Shown here: positions 9,649 to 19,285 of the stretch, piece after piece
Layout: every line of letters starts with the position of its first letter
Position numbering within the stretch: position 1 is the first letter of the stretch
NCBI GenBank assembly: GCA_965267425.1
Contig: OZ253959.1
Coordinates: 930,001 to 994,000, forward strand
Direction of reading: 5' to 3'
DNA length: 64,000 nucleotides
DNA from: G965267425 sp965267425
GTDB lineage: Bacteria; Bacteroidota; Bacteroidia; Flavobacteriales_E; Vicingaceae
Notes under the pieces: model-generated
The model's database searches: none
Told to the model about the DNA's origin: nothing
What the model saw: only the letters and a program-made list of their open reading frames with translations
Program-made: the position numbers and the translations under genes

Positions 9649-10057
9649 ATTAAATCAAACTTCTGAAGAAGGAAAGGTCATCAGTCCACAGCTGGATGAC
9701 GGCGTTATCAATTTTCTTGTTGATATTGATGGGACTATTTGTGAGGATGTTCCCAATGAAGAACCGGAGCGAATGAAAACGGCGGAAGTGTTTGATGGAG
9801 CTATGGACCAAATAAACGCTTGGTACGAACAAGGGCATGTGATTACTTTTTTTACATCAAGAACAGAAGAACATCGAGAGGTTACGGCAAAGTGGTTGGA
9901 TGACAATGGGTTCAAGTATCACAATTTGCTTTTTGGAAAACCTAGAGGGGGCAATTATCATTGGATAGATAATCATGAAGTAAGGGCTACACAATACAAA
10001 GGAAAATTTTCGGAAATGGTCAAAAAGAAAAAGACCATTCATGTATTTAAAGATTAA
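9638..10057 (+). CDS. Small HAD-like phosphatase-domain protein
   Basis: 139 residues. HAD motif I is FLVDIDGTICED (Asp29 and Asp31), motif II is FFTSR (71-75), and a lysine-containing LFGKPRGG (about 98-105) fits motif III. The usual acidic DD pair of motif IV is reduced to WIDNHEV. It resembles small Bacteroidota proteins sometimes labelled phosphoheptose isomerase or LNS2-like, which the motifs do not support. It starts 11 bases inside the preceding Fe-S gene and ends three bases before the next, so it is embedded in the Fe-S operon. Substrate unknown; a role in assembly or regulation of that complex is speculation. Confidence 0.75.
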   Translation: MKHKLNQTSEEGKVISPQLDDGVINFLVDIDGTICEDVPNEEPERMKTAEVFDGAMDQINAWYEQGHVITFFTSRTEEHREVTAKWLDDNGFKYHNLLFGKPRGGNYHWIDNHEVRATQYKGKFSEMVKKKKTIHVFKD

Positions 10058-10060
10058 ACA

Positions 10061-10849
10061 ATGGCAGTTTCAGTGAAAACAATGGCGGAAATGATGGCAG
10101 CAGGAGAATCTCCTGATGTCTTGTTTTGGGTAGGATGTGCTGGAAGTTTTGATGATAGGGCAAAAAAAATTAGTCAAGCCTTCACCACCATTTTAAATCA
10201 ATTGAATATTTCATTTGCTGTTTTAGGTACAGAAGAGTCTTGCACAGGAGACCCTGCGAAACGTGCTGGAAATGAATTTCTGTTTCAAATGCAGGCCATG
10301 ACCAATATTCAGGTGTTGAATGGTTATGAAATTAAAAAAATTGTTACCGCCTGTCCTCATTGTTTCAATACACTCAAAAATGAATATCCAGCTTTGGGTG
10401 GAGATTATGAAGTGTTTCATCATTCGCAGTTTCTGCAACAGTTGATCAACGAAGGGAAATTGAAAGTGGAAGGAGGAACCTTTAAAGGCAAAAAAATTGT
10501 TTTTCATGATCCTTGTTACCTAGGACGTGGAAATCAAGAGTACGAAGCGCCAAGGAAACTTATTGAATCCCTGGATGCGGATTTGATGGAATTGAAAAGG
10601 AGTCGTGCCAATGGATTGTGTTGTGGTGCTGGTGGCGCCCAGATGTTCAAAGAAGCTGAAAAAGGCGAAAAAGAAGTGAACATTGAACGGACGGAAGAAA
10701 TTTTGGAGAAAGAGCCCGAAATCATTGCTACAGGTTGCCCGTTTTGTATGACTATGATGACCGATGGTGTCAAGTTAAAAGAAAAAGAAAATCAGGTTCA
10801 GACGATGGATTTGGCTGAACTTATCGTGAAAGCACAAAATATCTCTTAA
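10061..10849 (+). CDS. CCG-domain (Fe-S)-binding oxidoreductase subunit (HdrB/GlcF-like)
   Basis: 262 residues with two cysteine-rich CCG domains: VGCAGSF with TACPHCFNTLKNEYP, then HDPCYLGRGN, NGLCCGAGGAQMF and ATGCPFCMTMM. In HdrB-like proteins these cysteines hold noncubane Fe-S clusters that handle two-electron chemistry. Here it most likely pairs with the 4Fe-4S membrane subunit encoded at 8329-9648. It is soluble, with no membrane segment. The start is the ATG at 10061. The physiological substrate is unknown; glycolate/lactate oxidation would need flavoprotein partners that are absent here. Confidence 0.88.
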   Translation: MAVSVKTMAEMMAAGESPDVLFWVGCAGSFDDRAKKISQAFTTILNQLNISFAVLGTEESCTGDPAKRAGNEFLFQMQAMTNIQVLNGYEIKKIVTACPHCFNTLKNEYPALGGDYEVFHHSQFLQQLINEGKLKVEGGTFKGKKIVFHDPCYLGRGNQEYEAPRKLIESLDADLMELKRSRANGLCCGAGGAQMFKEAEKGEKEVNIERTEEILEKEPEIIATGCPFCMTMMTDGVKLKEKENQVQTMDLAELIVKAQNIS

Positions 10850-10858
10850 ATTTGCCAC

Positions 10859-11350
10859 ATGAGCATAGCCAATACATCTGAGTCTGAGGAATCGTCCGTA
10901 AAGTTATGGATTTACCTGTCTAGCAGATTGTTTACTGCTGAGGAAGAGAAATGGTTGCTCGAAAAAGGCACTTCTTTTACCAATACTTGGGAAGCACATG
11001 GGAAAAAATTGTTGTCCACTTTTTTAGTATTGGCAAGGGGGATTGTAGTCATTATGGTGGATGAATCTTCAGCAGAAGCTACAGGCTGTTCCATTGATAA
11101 ATCAGTCAATTTGATGAAAGAGCTGGGAAGTGAAATGAATATTGATTTTTTGGACAGAATGCGTGCTGCTTATCTAACAGAAAATCATGAATTGAAGATT
11201 TGTACAGTTGATGAGATAAAATCAGCTTACAGTTCAGGTAGCATAAATGATGATACCAAAGTATTTAATTCCTTGATCGATTCTAAGGATGATCTAACAG
11301 AGAAGCTGTACATCCCTTTTAAAGATAGTTGGCTATCAGCTCAGGTTTAA
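10859..11350 (+). CDS. Conserved Bacteroidota protein of unknown function
   Basis: 163 residues, soluble, no signal peptide. Features that appear conserved in homologues I recall are KLWIYLSSRLFTAEE, a central TFLVLARGIVVIMVDESSA, and ATGCSIDKSVNLMKELG. Proteins of this type are often labelled ABC transporter ATPase, but there is no Walker A, signature or Walker B motif. It is the last gene of the amidase-mlaD-Fe-S run, nine bases after the CCG protein, so a link with that redox complex is possible. It converges on the M23 gene with a four-base gap. Confidence 0.7.
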   Translation: MSIANTSESEESSVKLWIYLSSRLFTAEEEKWLLEKGTSFTNTWEAHGKKLLSTFLVLARGIVVIMVDESSAEATGCSIDKSVNLMKELGSEMNIDFLDRMRAAYLTENHELKICTVDEIKSAYSSGSINDDTKVFNSLIDSKDDLTEKLYIPFKDSWLSAQV

Positions 11351-11354
11351 GGCT

Positions 11355-13049
11355 TTAGCGCTGAAAAGTGCAGCTGTATTGCGAAGAATTTCCCACTTTA
11401 TCTTTTATCACCAATTCAAATTTGTGCACACCTGGTTTGATTCGTTCATCGAAATAATGGGTCAACCTACCTTTTTTATGATCGTATTCCATCAGAATCC
11501 ATTTGCCGTCTACTGTAGCCCGATAGTAACCTATTCCTGAACCGGAATCTGTGGTTTTCACCATAATTGACCATTTGTTTTTAAGGCTAATGCCCTCACT
11601 GATATTGATAGGCGTGATTTTCGGTTGCACGGTATCCAGTAAGATGGCATATCCTCCGAAACTTCTGGATTTTACTACCATATAATCATTCTTCCAATAC
11701 CCACCTTCCGGATAAATATCTTCATCTGCTACTTTGGATGCGACATAGCATTTTGGTCGAAGTCTTTTGGGAATAGATTCGCCGTTAATGGACAGGGCAA
11801 AATAGGACTGCAGTGGAACGTATTTATTTTGAAAATGATGTGTTTTAGTCAGCGCGTTGCGTATTTTTTCACTGGTGAAATAATTAAATTCTAAATCATC
11901 ATAAAGAACTTTTTTCGGTAAATAAATGTGCACCTCATCGTTTTCAAATGAATTGTTTTCATTCCACCGAAAATACGTGTCATTAATTGCCCGATTTTTT
12001 TTCCATTTCTGGTTTACACCTTTTATAAAAAAGTGATACGATATATCGTTTCCGTGTGCATCAGAAATAAGTATTTCAATCTTTTCCTGCTTGTCAGAAG
12101 GTAAAAAATTCATATACCCATCATTGTCCAAATGGTCGTAAATGGAGAGTGGATTATTGGGAAGTCGAAAGCAGCGTTGAAACCATTGGTTGTTTCTTTC
12201 GTGCTTTTCATAATCGACGTATGCATTGAGGTACCTGGTTTCATGAAAGCTAAAATCATTCATGGTTCGTTTAAAAATGGATTTGCCATCACGCTTTAAT
12301 TCTATAGTATACACGCCACATCGATTGGGTGCACCATCCAGAAAATCATGTGTTCTCACTGCCACACCAACCGTGCCAGCAACTTCGAAAGACAGCGGTT
12401 GGGTAGGGGAAGAAATGGGTGCGTATTTTGGTTTTGATTCTCCATCAACGGTACTGTTAATGTTGGCCGGATAAATGGAAATACCAAAAATTACAGGAGG
12501 TCTTGTGTCTTTGATATCAAATCCCAATAACAACGGATTGATTGGTTTTTCTGATGTTGTTTCCCTCATTTCAAAATGTAAATGAGGAGCCGTTGACCCA
12601 CCACTGTTGCCAGAATAGGCAATGATTTCTCCTGCATCTACCTTTAATTCTGTGGAAGAAGGAAAGAGCTCTATGACATAACTTTCCTTTTGATATTGTC
12701 TTTCTTTGACATAGGCTTCGATTTTATCGGAAAACTTCTTCAAATGCGCATATACGGAAGTATACCCATCTGCATGGGTTATGTAAACGGCCTTGCCGTA
12801 TCCTTTATGTGTGATTTTGATCCTGGATACATAACCTTTGGCAACAGAACGTACTATTTTGCCTTCTACACCACCTGTTTTTATATCCAACCCAGAGTGA
12901 AAATGATCCGATCGCATTTCACCAAAGTTTCCTGCGAGAACCATAGGAAAATCAACCGGTGCAACAAATTTTGATTGAGCATTTGAGTTTTGGAACCCAA
13001 AACAAATCAACAGCATCATTAATGAAAGACACCCCTTATGGTTGATCAT
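11355..13049 (-). CDS. M23 family metallopeptidase, periplasmic, with long C-terminal region
   Basis: 564 residues. A signal peptide (cleavage near QNSNAQ) is followed by a LytM/M23 domain at about 35-175 with all zinc and catalytic residues: HSGLDI (His51, Asp55) and HLHFEM (His156, His158), plus YAHL around 100. The remaining roughly 390 residues look like beta-sandwich domains, with no catalytic motif (for example DGAPNRCGVYTIEL and DSGSGIGYYRATVDGKWILMEYD). By family it is a peptidoglycan endopeptidase. A perfect minus-strand -7 box lies at 13073-13080, only about 24 bases upstream of the ATG. Confidence 0.9.
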   Translation of the reverse strand: MINHKGCLSLMMLLICFGFQNSNAQSKFVAPVDFPMVLAGNFGEMRSDHFHSGLDIKTGGVEGKIVRSVAKGYVSRIKITHKGYGKAVYITHADGYTSVYAHLKKFSDKIEAYVKERQYQKESYVIELFPSSTELKVDAGEIIAYSGNSGGSTAPHLHFEMRETTSEKPINPLLLGFDIKDTRPPVIFGISIYPANINSTVDGESKPKYAPISSPTQPLSFEVAGTVGVAVRTHDFLDGAPNRCGVYTIELKRDGKSIFKRTMNDFSFHETRYLNAYVDYEKHERNNQWFQRCFRLPNNPLSIYDHLDNDGYMNFLPSDKQEKIEILISDAHGNDISYHFFIKGVNQKWKKNRAINDTYFRWNENNSFENDEVHIYLPKKVLYDDLEFNYFTSEKIRNALTKTHHFQNKYVPLQSYFALSINGESIPKRLRPKCYVASKVADEDIYPEGGYWKNDYMVVKSRSFGGYAILLDTVQPKITPINISEGISLKNKWSIMVKTTDSGSGIGYYRATVDGKWILMEYDHKKGRLTHYFDERIKPGVHKFELVIKDKVGNSSQYSCTFQR

Positions 13050-13072
13050 GTGAATTGAAAATTGATAGGGTC

Positions 13073-13080
13073 CAAAAATA
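13073..13080 (-). promoter_or_regulatory. -7 promoter box for the M23 gene
   Basis: The minus-strand read is TATTTTTG, an exact TAnnTTTG match, placing the transcript start about 16 bases upstream of the ATG at 13049. No clear TTG lies at -33. Confidence 0.4.
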
Positions 13081-13146
13081 GTTTATTAAGTCTTGCTGCT
13101 TTTCGTTTTGGATAATAATTTGTTCGAATTGTGGTAAAAAAAATTT

Positions 13147-13154
13147 TAGATTTG
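13147..13154 (+). promoter_or_regulatory. -7 promoter box for the coiled-coil/zapA operon
   Basis: TAGATTTG matches the Bacteroidota -7 consensus exactly and lies 22 bases before the ATG at 13177. Candidate -33 elements are TTTG at 13119-13122 and TTG at 13129-13131, with spacings of 24 and 15 that bracket the usual 17-23. Confidence 0.5.
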
Positions 13155-13176
13155 TATGAATTAAACACCATTAGTT

Positions 13177-13461
13177 ATGGACTCAATTGGAGACGTTGTT
13201 GCGAATCTGACATCGAATATCGAATCGTTGATGGAGAAGCACAGGAAAGAAATAAAAAATGGTGTGGAATTAAAAGAAGAGAATCAACGCTTAACAAATG
13301 AAGTGCAAAATCACAAAGAGGAGTTGATTCAATTGAAGGAAAAGAATAAGGCTTTACGAATTGCGGGAAGCGTAGGTAAGGAAGAGACGAAGGATGTAAA
13401 GTTGAGAATTAATGAATTGGTACGGGAAATTGACAAATGTATTGCTCAATTGAATAAGTGA
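13177..13461 (+). CDS. Small coiled-coil protein upstream of zapA
   Basis: 94 residues, almost entirely predicted alpha-helical coiled coil (SLMEKHRKEIKNGVELKEENQ, with heptad Leu/Ile spacing through 70), no signal peptide. Size and composition resemble ZapB-like division proteins, but this is an analogy, not a family assignment. The TGA stop overlaps the GTG of zapA (GTGA), so the two are translationally coupled. That supports a role with ZapA at the Z-ring. Confidence 0.75.
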   Translation: MDSIGDVVANLTSNIESLMEKHRKEIKNGVELKEENQRLTNEVQNHKEELIQLKEKNKALRIAGSVGKEETKDVKLRINELVREIDKCIAQLNK

Positions 13462-13760
13462 TTGGTGTGAAAGAATTATCAATTAAAGTAACAATAGCAA
13501 ACAGGGTTTATCCGTTAAGTATAAAAGTATCAGAGGAGGAAAACATTCGGAAGGCGGCGAAGATGATCAATGATATGGTGAAGGATTTTGAGCTGAATTA
13601 TGCCGTGAAAGATAAACAGGATTTGCTGGCAATGTGCGCATTGCAATATGCTACACAAAAATTGAATCTGGAATCTGAAGGTGCCCAGGTAGATAAGGAT
13701 ACAGAACATCAATTGCAAAAATTGAACAATAACTTATCGGCTTTTTTAGCTGAAAACTGA
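13458..13760 (+). CDS. zapA: Cell division protein ZapA
   Basis: 100 residues with the ZapA signature: N-terminal VTIANRVYPLSIKVSEEENIRKAA, then a long helix through DLLAMCALQYATQKL. ZapA crosslinks FtsZ filaments and promotes Z-ring formation in the cytoplasm. The start is a GTG at 13458 overlapping the upstream TGA; a second GTG at 13467 is an alternative. A structured intergenic region and rny follow, the arrangement seen in many Bacteroidota. Confidence 0.88.
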   Translation: MIGVKELSIKVTIANRVYPLSIKVSEEENIRKAAKMINDMVKDFELNYAVKDKQDLLAMCALQYATQKLNLESEGAQVDKDTEHQLQKLNNNLSAFLAEN

Positions 13761-13761
13761 C

Positions 13762-13960
13762 GTTCTTTACATAGTATTAATCGCATCCCGTGCGAATTCA
13801 TTTGAATTTGGTAAACTCAACAGTTATCCTTTTGGATTTAAGCTCATAAGTTTTAAGAACAGGCCTATGTGATCCTCTCTGGAGGAAATTTTTTCTAACG
13901 AAAAGACGGAGGAAGTTCGAGAAGCTTGGCGGATCCATCCTTATTTATGATAGGGGTTTA
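13762..13960 (+). ncRNA. ssrS: Probable 6S RNA (6S-Flavo type) between zapA and rny
   Basis: A 249-base gap separates zapA and rny without a reading frame. In Bacteroidota this spacer commonly carries 6S RNA, the RNA-polymerase-binding regulator (family knowledge). Complementary segments seen are: hairpin TCGCA/TGCGA (13781-13785 with 13791-13795), GTTCTT (13762-13767) with AAGAAC (13855-13860), ACATAG (13769-13774) with CTATGT (13865-13870), GATCC (13871-13875) with GGATC (13931-13935), and a local CCTC/GAGG hairpin. Ends are approximate. The call rests more on position than on a recognised consensus. Confidence 0.5.
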
Positions 13961-14009
13961 TTCAAATAATTGGATTTGCACGGGTTTTTTTATGTAAAAA
14001 AAAAGGAAT

Positions 14010-15542
14010 ATGGAAATTTTTGGTTGGATATTATTAGGGCTCATTTTCGGATACGCAGCTGCCTTTATGATTGGTCGTATGCTTTCCAGGAAAAAGTCGA
14101 ATCGATTTTTAAATGAGGCCAAACAAGAGGCCGAAGTATTTAAGAAAGACAAAATTCTACAAGCGAAAGAAAAATTTCTTCAGCTCAAGGAAGAACATGA
14201 AAAAACAATTGTTGATCGTGAAAAGAAAATAGGAGAGAAGGAGCACAAAATGCGCCAAAAGGAAAATGTGATCAATCAAAAGCTGAACGAAGTCAACAGA
14301 AAGCACAACGAATCTTCTGAAATTAAGAATAAGTATGATCAGCAGCTCAATGCGTTAAACAAGAAAAACGCTGAACTGGATAAAATCAAAAATCAGGAAA
14401 TCAAAAAATTGGAAGAATTGGCCAACATATCTGCCAAGGATGCTAAAGATGAGTTGGTAACATTGTTGAAAGATGACGCCAGAAATGAAGCTTCATCAAT
14501 GATCAAAGATTTGATCGATGAGGCAAAAATGAATGCAAACAAAGAGGCTCGTAAAATTGTTATTCAATCCATCCAACGTGTGGCCATTGAACAATCTGTG
14601 GAAAATGCGGTTTCTGTTTTTAATATTGAAAGTGATGATGTAAAAGGCAGAATTATTGGTAGGGAAGGAAGAAATATTCGTGCGTTGGAATCTGCCACGG
14701 GTGTGGAAATTATTGTAGACGACACTCCTGATGCTATTATTTTGTCGTGTTTTGATCCGGTAAGAAGAGAGTTGGCACGTCTTGCGTTACATCAATTGGT
14801 GACAGATGGAAGAATTCATCCAGCCAAAATTGAAGAGGTGGTGCGAAAGACCAAAAAGAAGTTGGAAGAAGAACTGGTTGACATTGGAAAGAAAACGTGC
14901 ATTGAATTACACATTCACAATCTTCATCCTGAATTGGTTCGTATGGTGGGAAGAATGAAATATCGTTCTTCTTACGGTCAGAATTTGCTGCAGCATTCTC
15001 GTGAAGTGGCAAACCTTTCAGCCACAATGGCTTCGGAGTTAGGGTTGGACGCAAAATTGGCAAAACGCGCAGGTCTATTGCACGATATAGGTAAAGTTCC
15101 GGATGACGAACCGGAAATCCCTCATGCTATTCTAGGAATGAAACTTGCTGAAAAATATAAAGAGAACAAAGAAGTTTGTAATGCCATCGGTGCCCATCAT
15201 GATGAAATTGAAATGACCAGTTTGATTTCACCAATTGTTCAAGTTTGCGATGCCTTGTCAGGTGCCAGACCTGGAGCAAGAAGACAAATTGTGGAGTCCT
15301 ATATTAATCGAATCAAAGAGCTGGAAACCTTGGGAATGTCATACAAAGGTGTTGAAAATGCTTATGCCATCCAGGCTGGAAGAGAGTTGCGTGTCATTGT
15401 AGAAAGTGAAAAGGTAACAGATGAACAGGCAGATGCTTTGTCTTTTGAAATTGCCAATAAAATTCAAGAGGAAATGACTTACCCGGGTCAGGTTAAAGTC
15501 ACAGTTATCCGTGAACGAAGAGCAGTAAACGTGGCTAAGTAA
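14010..15542 (+). CDS. rny: Ribonuclease Y
   Basis: 510 residues in the canonical order: N-terminal membrane anchor (about 4-22), long charged coiled coil (about 30-190), KH RNA-binding domain ([19 protein letters not shown], about 213-232) and HD domain ([19 protein letters not shown]). RNase Y is a membrane-attached endoribonuclease that initiates mRNA turnover. The start is the ATG at 14010, preceded by an AGGA element. Length matches the family. It converges with the next gene, overlapping by eight bases. Confidence 0.95.
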   Translation: MEIFGWILLGLIFGYAAAFMIGRMLSRKKSNRFLNEAKQEAEVFKKDKILQAKEKFLQLKEEHEKTIVDREKKIGEKEHKMRQKENVINQKLNEVNRKHNESSEIKNKYDQQLNALNKKNAELDKIKNQEIKKLEELANISAKDAKDELVTLLKDDARNEASSMIKDLIDEAKMNANKEARKIVIQSIQRVAIEQSVENAVSVFNIESDDVKGRIIGREGRNIRALESATGVEIIVDDTPDAIILSCFDPVRRELARLALHQLVTDGRIHPAKIEEVVRKTKKKLEEELVDIGKKTCIELHIHNLHPELVRMVGRMKYRSSYGQNLLQHSREVANLSATMASELGLDAKLAKRAGLLHDIGKVPDDEPEIPHAILGMKLAEKYKENKEVCNAIGAHHDEIEMTSLISPIVQVCDALSGARPGARRQIVESYINRIKELETLGMSYKGVENAYAIQAGRELRVIVESEKVTDEQADALSFEIANKIQEEMTYPGQVKVTVIRERRAVNVAK

Positions 15543-16500
15543 TTCCTTTTTTGATGGTATGAATCGTTCGGAGAAGCAGTGAATTGTTTTTCTCCAACTC
15601 GAAAAATGGTTGTTGTTGGGCACCGAATCCACGAAAAAAGCGCTCAATGCTCTCAATCATACTCCCTTCAAAATTAAATGTAGAAGTATTCGCCATTGAT
15701 TTCTTAATAGCCTCCCACATCAATAAACTCATGCTGCCGCTATTTTTGAATTGTGGATCAGAAGCACCTAATAAATAGTACGCGGCAAAATTATCCCAGG
15801 CAAACATGCCCATGCTATGTGTTTTTCCATTATCATCATTGGCCTGAAGTAACATAATTTGCCCTTTGTCTTTGGCAGCATCAAATACCCTTGTCACATG
15901 TTCCAGTGAAAAATCCAAGACACTTTCCTTAGATTTTTTCAATAAGGCATATAACGCTTCAATATCCTGACATTCTGAAACCACTATCTTTTTTTCTGCC
16001 TTTCTGATTTCACGTCGAATGTTTTCTCTGAATTCGCTAAATAATTGGGATTCTGACTGCTGTAAATCCAGTGTATAAGTATATCTCAATTGTTGACGAA
16101 ATCCTGCCCAATAAAATGGTAGCCAATTGTGAAACCCTGGATAGAACTTTTGCATCAACCAATCGCTGTTCTTTAATTTATCAATGAAATAAGAAAGGGC
16201 TTCATGTTCCATCCCTAATTTGGAAGCATATTTTTGATCCTCGTTCACAAACATGCGCACTCCACCATAAGCGTGCAATGGAGGGTGGTAAATGATTTTC
16301 TTACCCAATTTCGTTTTAAAGATCACCGGCCAAATGGCGCGAATATCTTCCCCTTTTTTAAATACCAATCCTTCCCAATTATCTTCTCCACAAATGGCAT
16401 CTAACCACCAAGGTTGATAAAAAATGGGGGTGTCCAAATTTGATAAAGCGAGACGATATTCTTCTGAAGGTGACAAATTTAGTAATGGGTTAAACGCCAA
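15535..16500 (-). CDS. FemAB/GNAT-like acyltransferase
   Basis: Up to 321 residues. The architecture resembles FemAB-type double-GNAT proteins: an N-terminal [14 protein letters not shown] segment, a middle [16 protein letters not shown] helix and a C-terminal GNAT-like stretch ([29 protein letters not shown]). Related proteins in Bacteroidota accompany polysaccharide genes, and this one sits beside such a cluster. The substrate is unknown. No ATG is available near the N-terminus; the TTG at 16500 overlaps a perfect -7 box (TATATTTG, 16498-16505, minus strand), so the true start may be the TTG at 16476. Confidence 0.72.
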   Translation of the reverse strand: MAFNPLLNLSPSEEYRLALSNLDTPIFYQPWWLDAICGEDNWEGLVFKKGEDIRAIWPVIFKTKLGKKIIYHPPLHAYGGVRMFVNEDQKYASKLGMEHEALSYFIDKLKNSDWLMQKFYPGFHNWLPFYWAGFRQQLRYTYTLDLQQSESQLFSEFRENIRREIRKAEKKIVVSECQDIEALYALLKKSKESVLDFSLEHVTRVFDAAKDKGQIMLLQANDDNGKTHSMGMFAWDNFAAYYLLGASDPQFKNSGSMSLLMWEAIKKSMANTSTFNFEGSMIESIERFFRGFGAQQQPFFELEKNNSLLLRTIHTIKKGIT

Positions 16501-16647
16501 ATATAAGCAGTAAGAAATTCTCCGTTTATGGGAATTACTAACAATTCGGGGCGAACAACTATTTCTTTCCTTATGAAACGTTCTGTTTTATTAGTTTATT
16601 TTTACCGCCAATTGAATGTGAGACACAGGTATTCTGAGTAGAAGCCA

Positions 16648-18003
16648 ATGACCCTTTCTGAAATAGAAGATAAGTTCCAAGTCCAGGACATCAAAGTAAA
16701 TGACATAGCCATATGGCCTTATTTACGGATCTATTTGGGAGATAAAATTCATTTCAAACAAGACCGAACCATAAAATTCAATAGATCCATTTTAGGACTG
16801 TTTTTTAAATCGGTTTTATATGGTATTTCCAACTATTTCAAAAAGTTTGATTACCTGTACTTTACATCAACAGAGCAACGTAAATGGATCAATGGAAAAT
16901 ACACAGACAGGGGAGATTACCTCGAAGAGATCATACCCAAAGGTTTGTGCATTGAATTGCCTGTTCCGGGACATGTAGCTAAAAGCAAGATAGGTAGCCA
17001 CAATATAGCCTCTAGATTTCCATTGATTTTGTTTTCACAAATTTTACAGCTGTTCATTAAACCTCGGTGGCAAGGAGAATCCATCATAAAAGAGATTTTG
17101 CAGGCTCAATCCCATCAAATTGATTACAAAAAACTTGCAAAAAGATTTTTGGCTGAACGTCGTGTGATGAAATCTTTCATTAAGAAGTGTTCCCTTAAAA
17201 TGGTGTTTCTAACTGCTCCTTACAATGCCATGGGGTATGTATACGCCTGCCATGAGCTCGAGGTTAAAGTAGTTGAATTTCAACATGGAATCATCAATAG
17301 AGCTCATTATGCATACAATGTTCCTCTTGAAATAAACCAAATGTGTTATCCGGACTATTTGTTGAGCTTTGGTTCAAATGTGAATGAGATTTTTGCCAAT
17401 AACAATCATTATATCAAAGAGGACAACATACTGGCAGTTGGTTCTTTTTACATCGACTATGTTTCAGGAAATGTTGTTGAAAATAAAATGGTTCAGGAAT
17501 TGAAAAGCAAGTACGACAAATTAATTGTTGTCACCTTGCAAGATGGATATGAAGATTTGATGCTTCCATTTTTAAAAGAAGCCACGGATAAATGCAGTGA
17601 ATTTGGGTTTTTGTTCGTTCCTCGCCATAAATCAGCCGAAGATTATGATGCTTACAAGCTCCCTGAAAACGTGCGATTCATTAAAGATTTGGATGCATAT
17701 CAAAGCATGGCATTGGGCGATATACACACTACACTAAATTCCACGTGCGCCATTGAATCACCTTCTTTGGGAACCATGAATGTGCTATTGAATCTGGATA
17801 ACCTTGCAAGAAAGTACCTGGATAAACTATTGGATGAAAACCACACCACCTTTTATGCAAATACGGTTGACGAATACTGCGAATTGGTGAGAAACCTATC
17901 TTTCAAGAATAAAGCGGAGATTATTTCTTCCAACAATGGAAATATTCAGGAGAATTATCAAGAAAACTTAAAAAAGGCCATTGCTGCTATTGTCAATGAT
18001 TAA
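16648..18003 (+). CDS. Putative GT-B-type surface polysaccharide glycosyltransferase
   Basis: 451 residues, soluble. The C-terminal half has GT-B-like features: VEFQHGII (about 211-218), YPDYLLSFGSNVNEIF, AVGSFYIDYV, and TTLNSTCAIESPSLGTMNVL, which resembles the nucleotide-sugar site of capsule/CDP-glycerol transferase-like proteins. The N-terminal half (IWPYLRIYLGDKIHFK) recurs in uncharacterised capsule proteins. It is the first gene of a four- or five-gene polysaccharide operon and overlaps the flippase by eight bases. The donor and acceptor cannot be told from sequence. Confidence 0.65.
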   Translation: MTLSEIEDKFQVQDIKVNDIAIWPYLRIYLGDKIHFKQDRTIKFNRSILGLFFKSVLYGISNYFKKFDYLYFTSTEQRKWINGKYTDRGDYLEEIIPKGLCIELPVPGHVAKSKIGSHNIASRFPLILFSQILQLFIKPRWQGESIIKEILQAQSHQIDYKKLAKRFLAERRVMKSFIKKCSLKMVFLTAPYNAMGYVYACHELEVKVVEFQHGIINRAHYAYNVPLEINQMCYPDYLLSFGSNVNEIFANNNHYIKEDNILAVGSFYIDYVSGNVVENKMVQELKSKYDKLIVVTLQDGYEDLMLPFLKEATDKCSEFGFLFVPRHKSAEDYDAYKLPENVRFIKDLDAYQSMALGDIHTTLNSTCAIESPSLGTMNVLLNLDNLARKYLDKLLDENHTTFYANTVDEYCELVRNLSFKNKAEIISSNNGNIQENYQENLKKAIAAIVND

Positions 18004-19285
18004 GTTGAATGAAGCAAATATCGAACTCATTAAATCTGTTGGGATCTATACCGTTTCCAGCCTCATCAATTCGGCCATTCCTTTTTTATTACTCCCTGTA
18101 TTAACTAAGCATTTGTCACCTGCAGATTACGGAATCTTAGGTATATTTCAAGTAACCACACAACTGCTTAAGCCGCTCATTGGCCTGAATGTTCATCAGG
18201 CTGCTATTCGAATGTATTTTGATAGAGATGAGATTGACTTTAAAGCATATTATTCCAATATCATCTTTATGGTTTCCATCACAGCTATCACCTATTGGAT
18301 GGTTTTTGTTGGTGTAGGAAATTACATTGAGCAATGGTTAGAAGTAGAGCAAGGCTTGTTGTATTGGGTGCTTTTATTCAGTGTGGCTCAGGTAACGTTA
18401 GAAGCCTTACTTTCCCTGTGGAGAGCTATGAAACAAGCGCTCAAGTTTGGTGTATTTAGAGTGTCCACAACCACATTAGACATCTTGTTGTCTCTTTATT
18501 TTGTGGTGGTGATGGGATTGTCTTGGAAGGGAAGAGTTCAAGGTCAGGTTTATGCCATTATGGTATTTGCTCTCATAGGATTATTTGTGCTGCGAAGCAT
18601 GAAAATGATCAGGTGGGGCATTCGAATCGATTACATTAAACATGCACTTAACATTTCTTTGCCCCTTATTCCTCATGTCCTGGGTGGAATGCTCATTTTA
18701 TATTCAGATAGATTGTTCATTCAAAAAATGGTGGGAATGGAAGCCACTGGTTTTTATACTGTTGGTTATCAAATCGGAATGGCCATCAGTCTATTACAGA
18801 ATTCATTCAATCTGGCATGGAATCCCTGGTTGTTTGAAAAATTGAAACAAATCACTGAGCAACTCAAACGTCAAATCATCAGGTTTACCTATTTATATAT
18901 GATTGGACTGTTGGTTATTACATTGGTTTATGTGGCATGCTCACCGTTATTGTTTTCTTGGTTTATTGATGAGCAATACAATGATTCTCAACAATTTGTC
19001 TTTTGGATTGCCATGGGTTTTGCATTTAATGGTATGTATAAAATGGCGGTGAACTACTTATTTTTTGCATTGAAAACAAAATGGATTGGGTTTATAACTA
19101 TTCTTACTGCATCCATCAATCTTGTTTTGAATTATTTCTTCATTACGTGGTACGGCGCAATAGGTGCTGCCAAAGCTACCATGGTTAGCTATTTGATTCA
19201 ATTTATTCTGGCATGGATAGTGAGTATCAGGGAATTTCCCATGCCCTGGTTTAGTTTTTTAAAAACCAATAATGAAGATGATTAA
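17996..19285 (+). CDS. Wzx-like polysaccharide flippase (MATE/MOP superfamily)
   Basis: 429 residues from the ATG at 17996, with about 12 membrane segments and the family N-terminus (GIYTVSSLINSAIPFLLLPV, then LSPADYGILGIFQ). Such proteins translocate lipid-linked oligosaccharides across the inner membrane. An upstream in-frame start at 17981 would deepen the overlap and adds nothing recognisable. It overlaps the GT-B gene by eight bases. A small reading frame begins 14 bases before its end. Confidence 0.87.
   Translation: MIKLNEANIELIKSVGIYTVSSLINSAIPFLLLPVLTKHLSPADYGILGIFQVTTQLLKPLIGLNVHQAAIRMYFDRDEIDFKAYYSNIIFMVSITAITYWMVFVGVGNYIEQWLEVEQGLLYWVLLFSVAQVTLEALLSLWRAMKQALKFGVFRVSTTTLDILLSLYFVVVMGLSWKGRVQGQVYAIMVFALIGLFVLRSMKMIRWGIRIDYIKHALNISLPLIPHVLGGMLILYSDRLFIQKMVGMEATGFYTVGYQIGMAISLLQNSFNLAWNPWLFEKLKQITEQLKRQIIRFTYLYMIGLLVITLVYVACSPLLFSWFIDEQYNDSQQFVFWIAMGFAFNGMYKMAVNYLFFALKTKWIGFITILTASINLVLNYFFITWYGAIGAAKATMVSYLIQFILAWIVSIREFPMPWFSFLKTNNEDD

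Noticed and set aside
9638..10057. Phosphoheptose isomerase
   Set aside because: The sequence has HAD motifs (DxDGT, FTSR), not the SIS fold of GmhA-type isomerases.
10859..11350. Protein often named ABC transporter ATPase
   Set aside because: No Walker A, ABC signature or Walker B motif in the sequence; treated as unknown.
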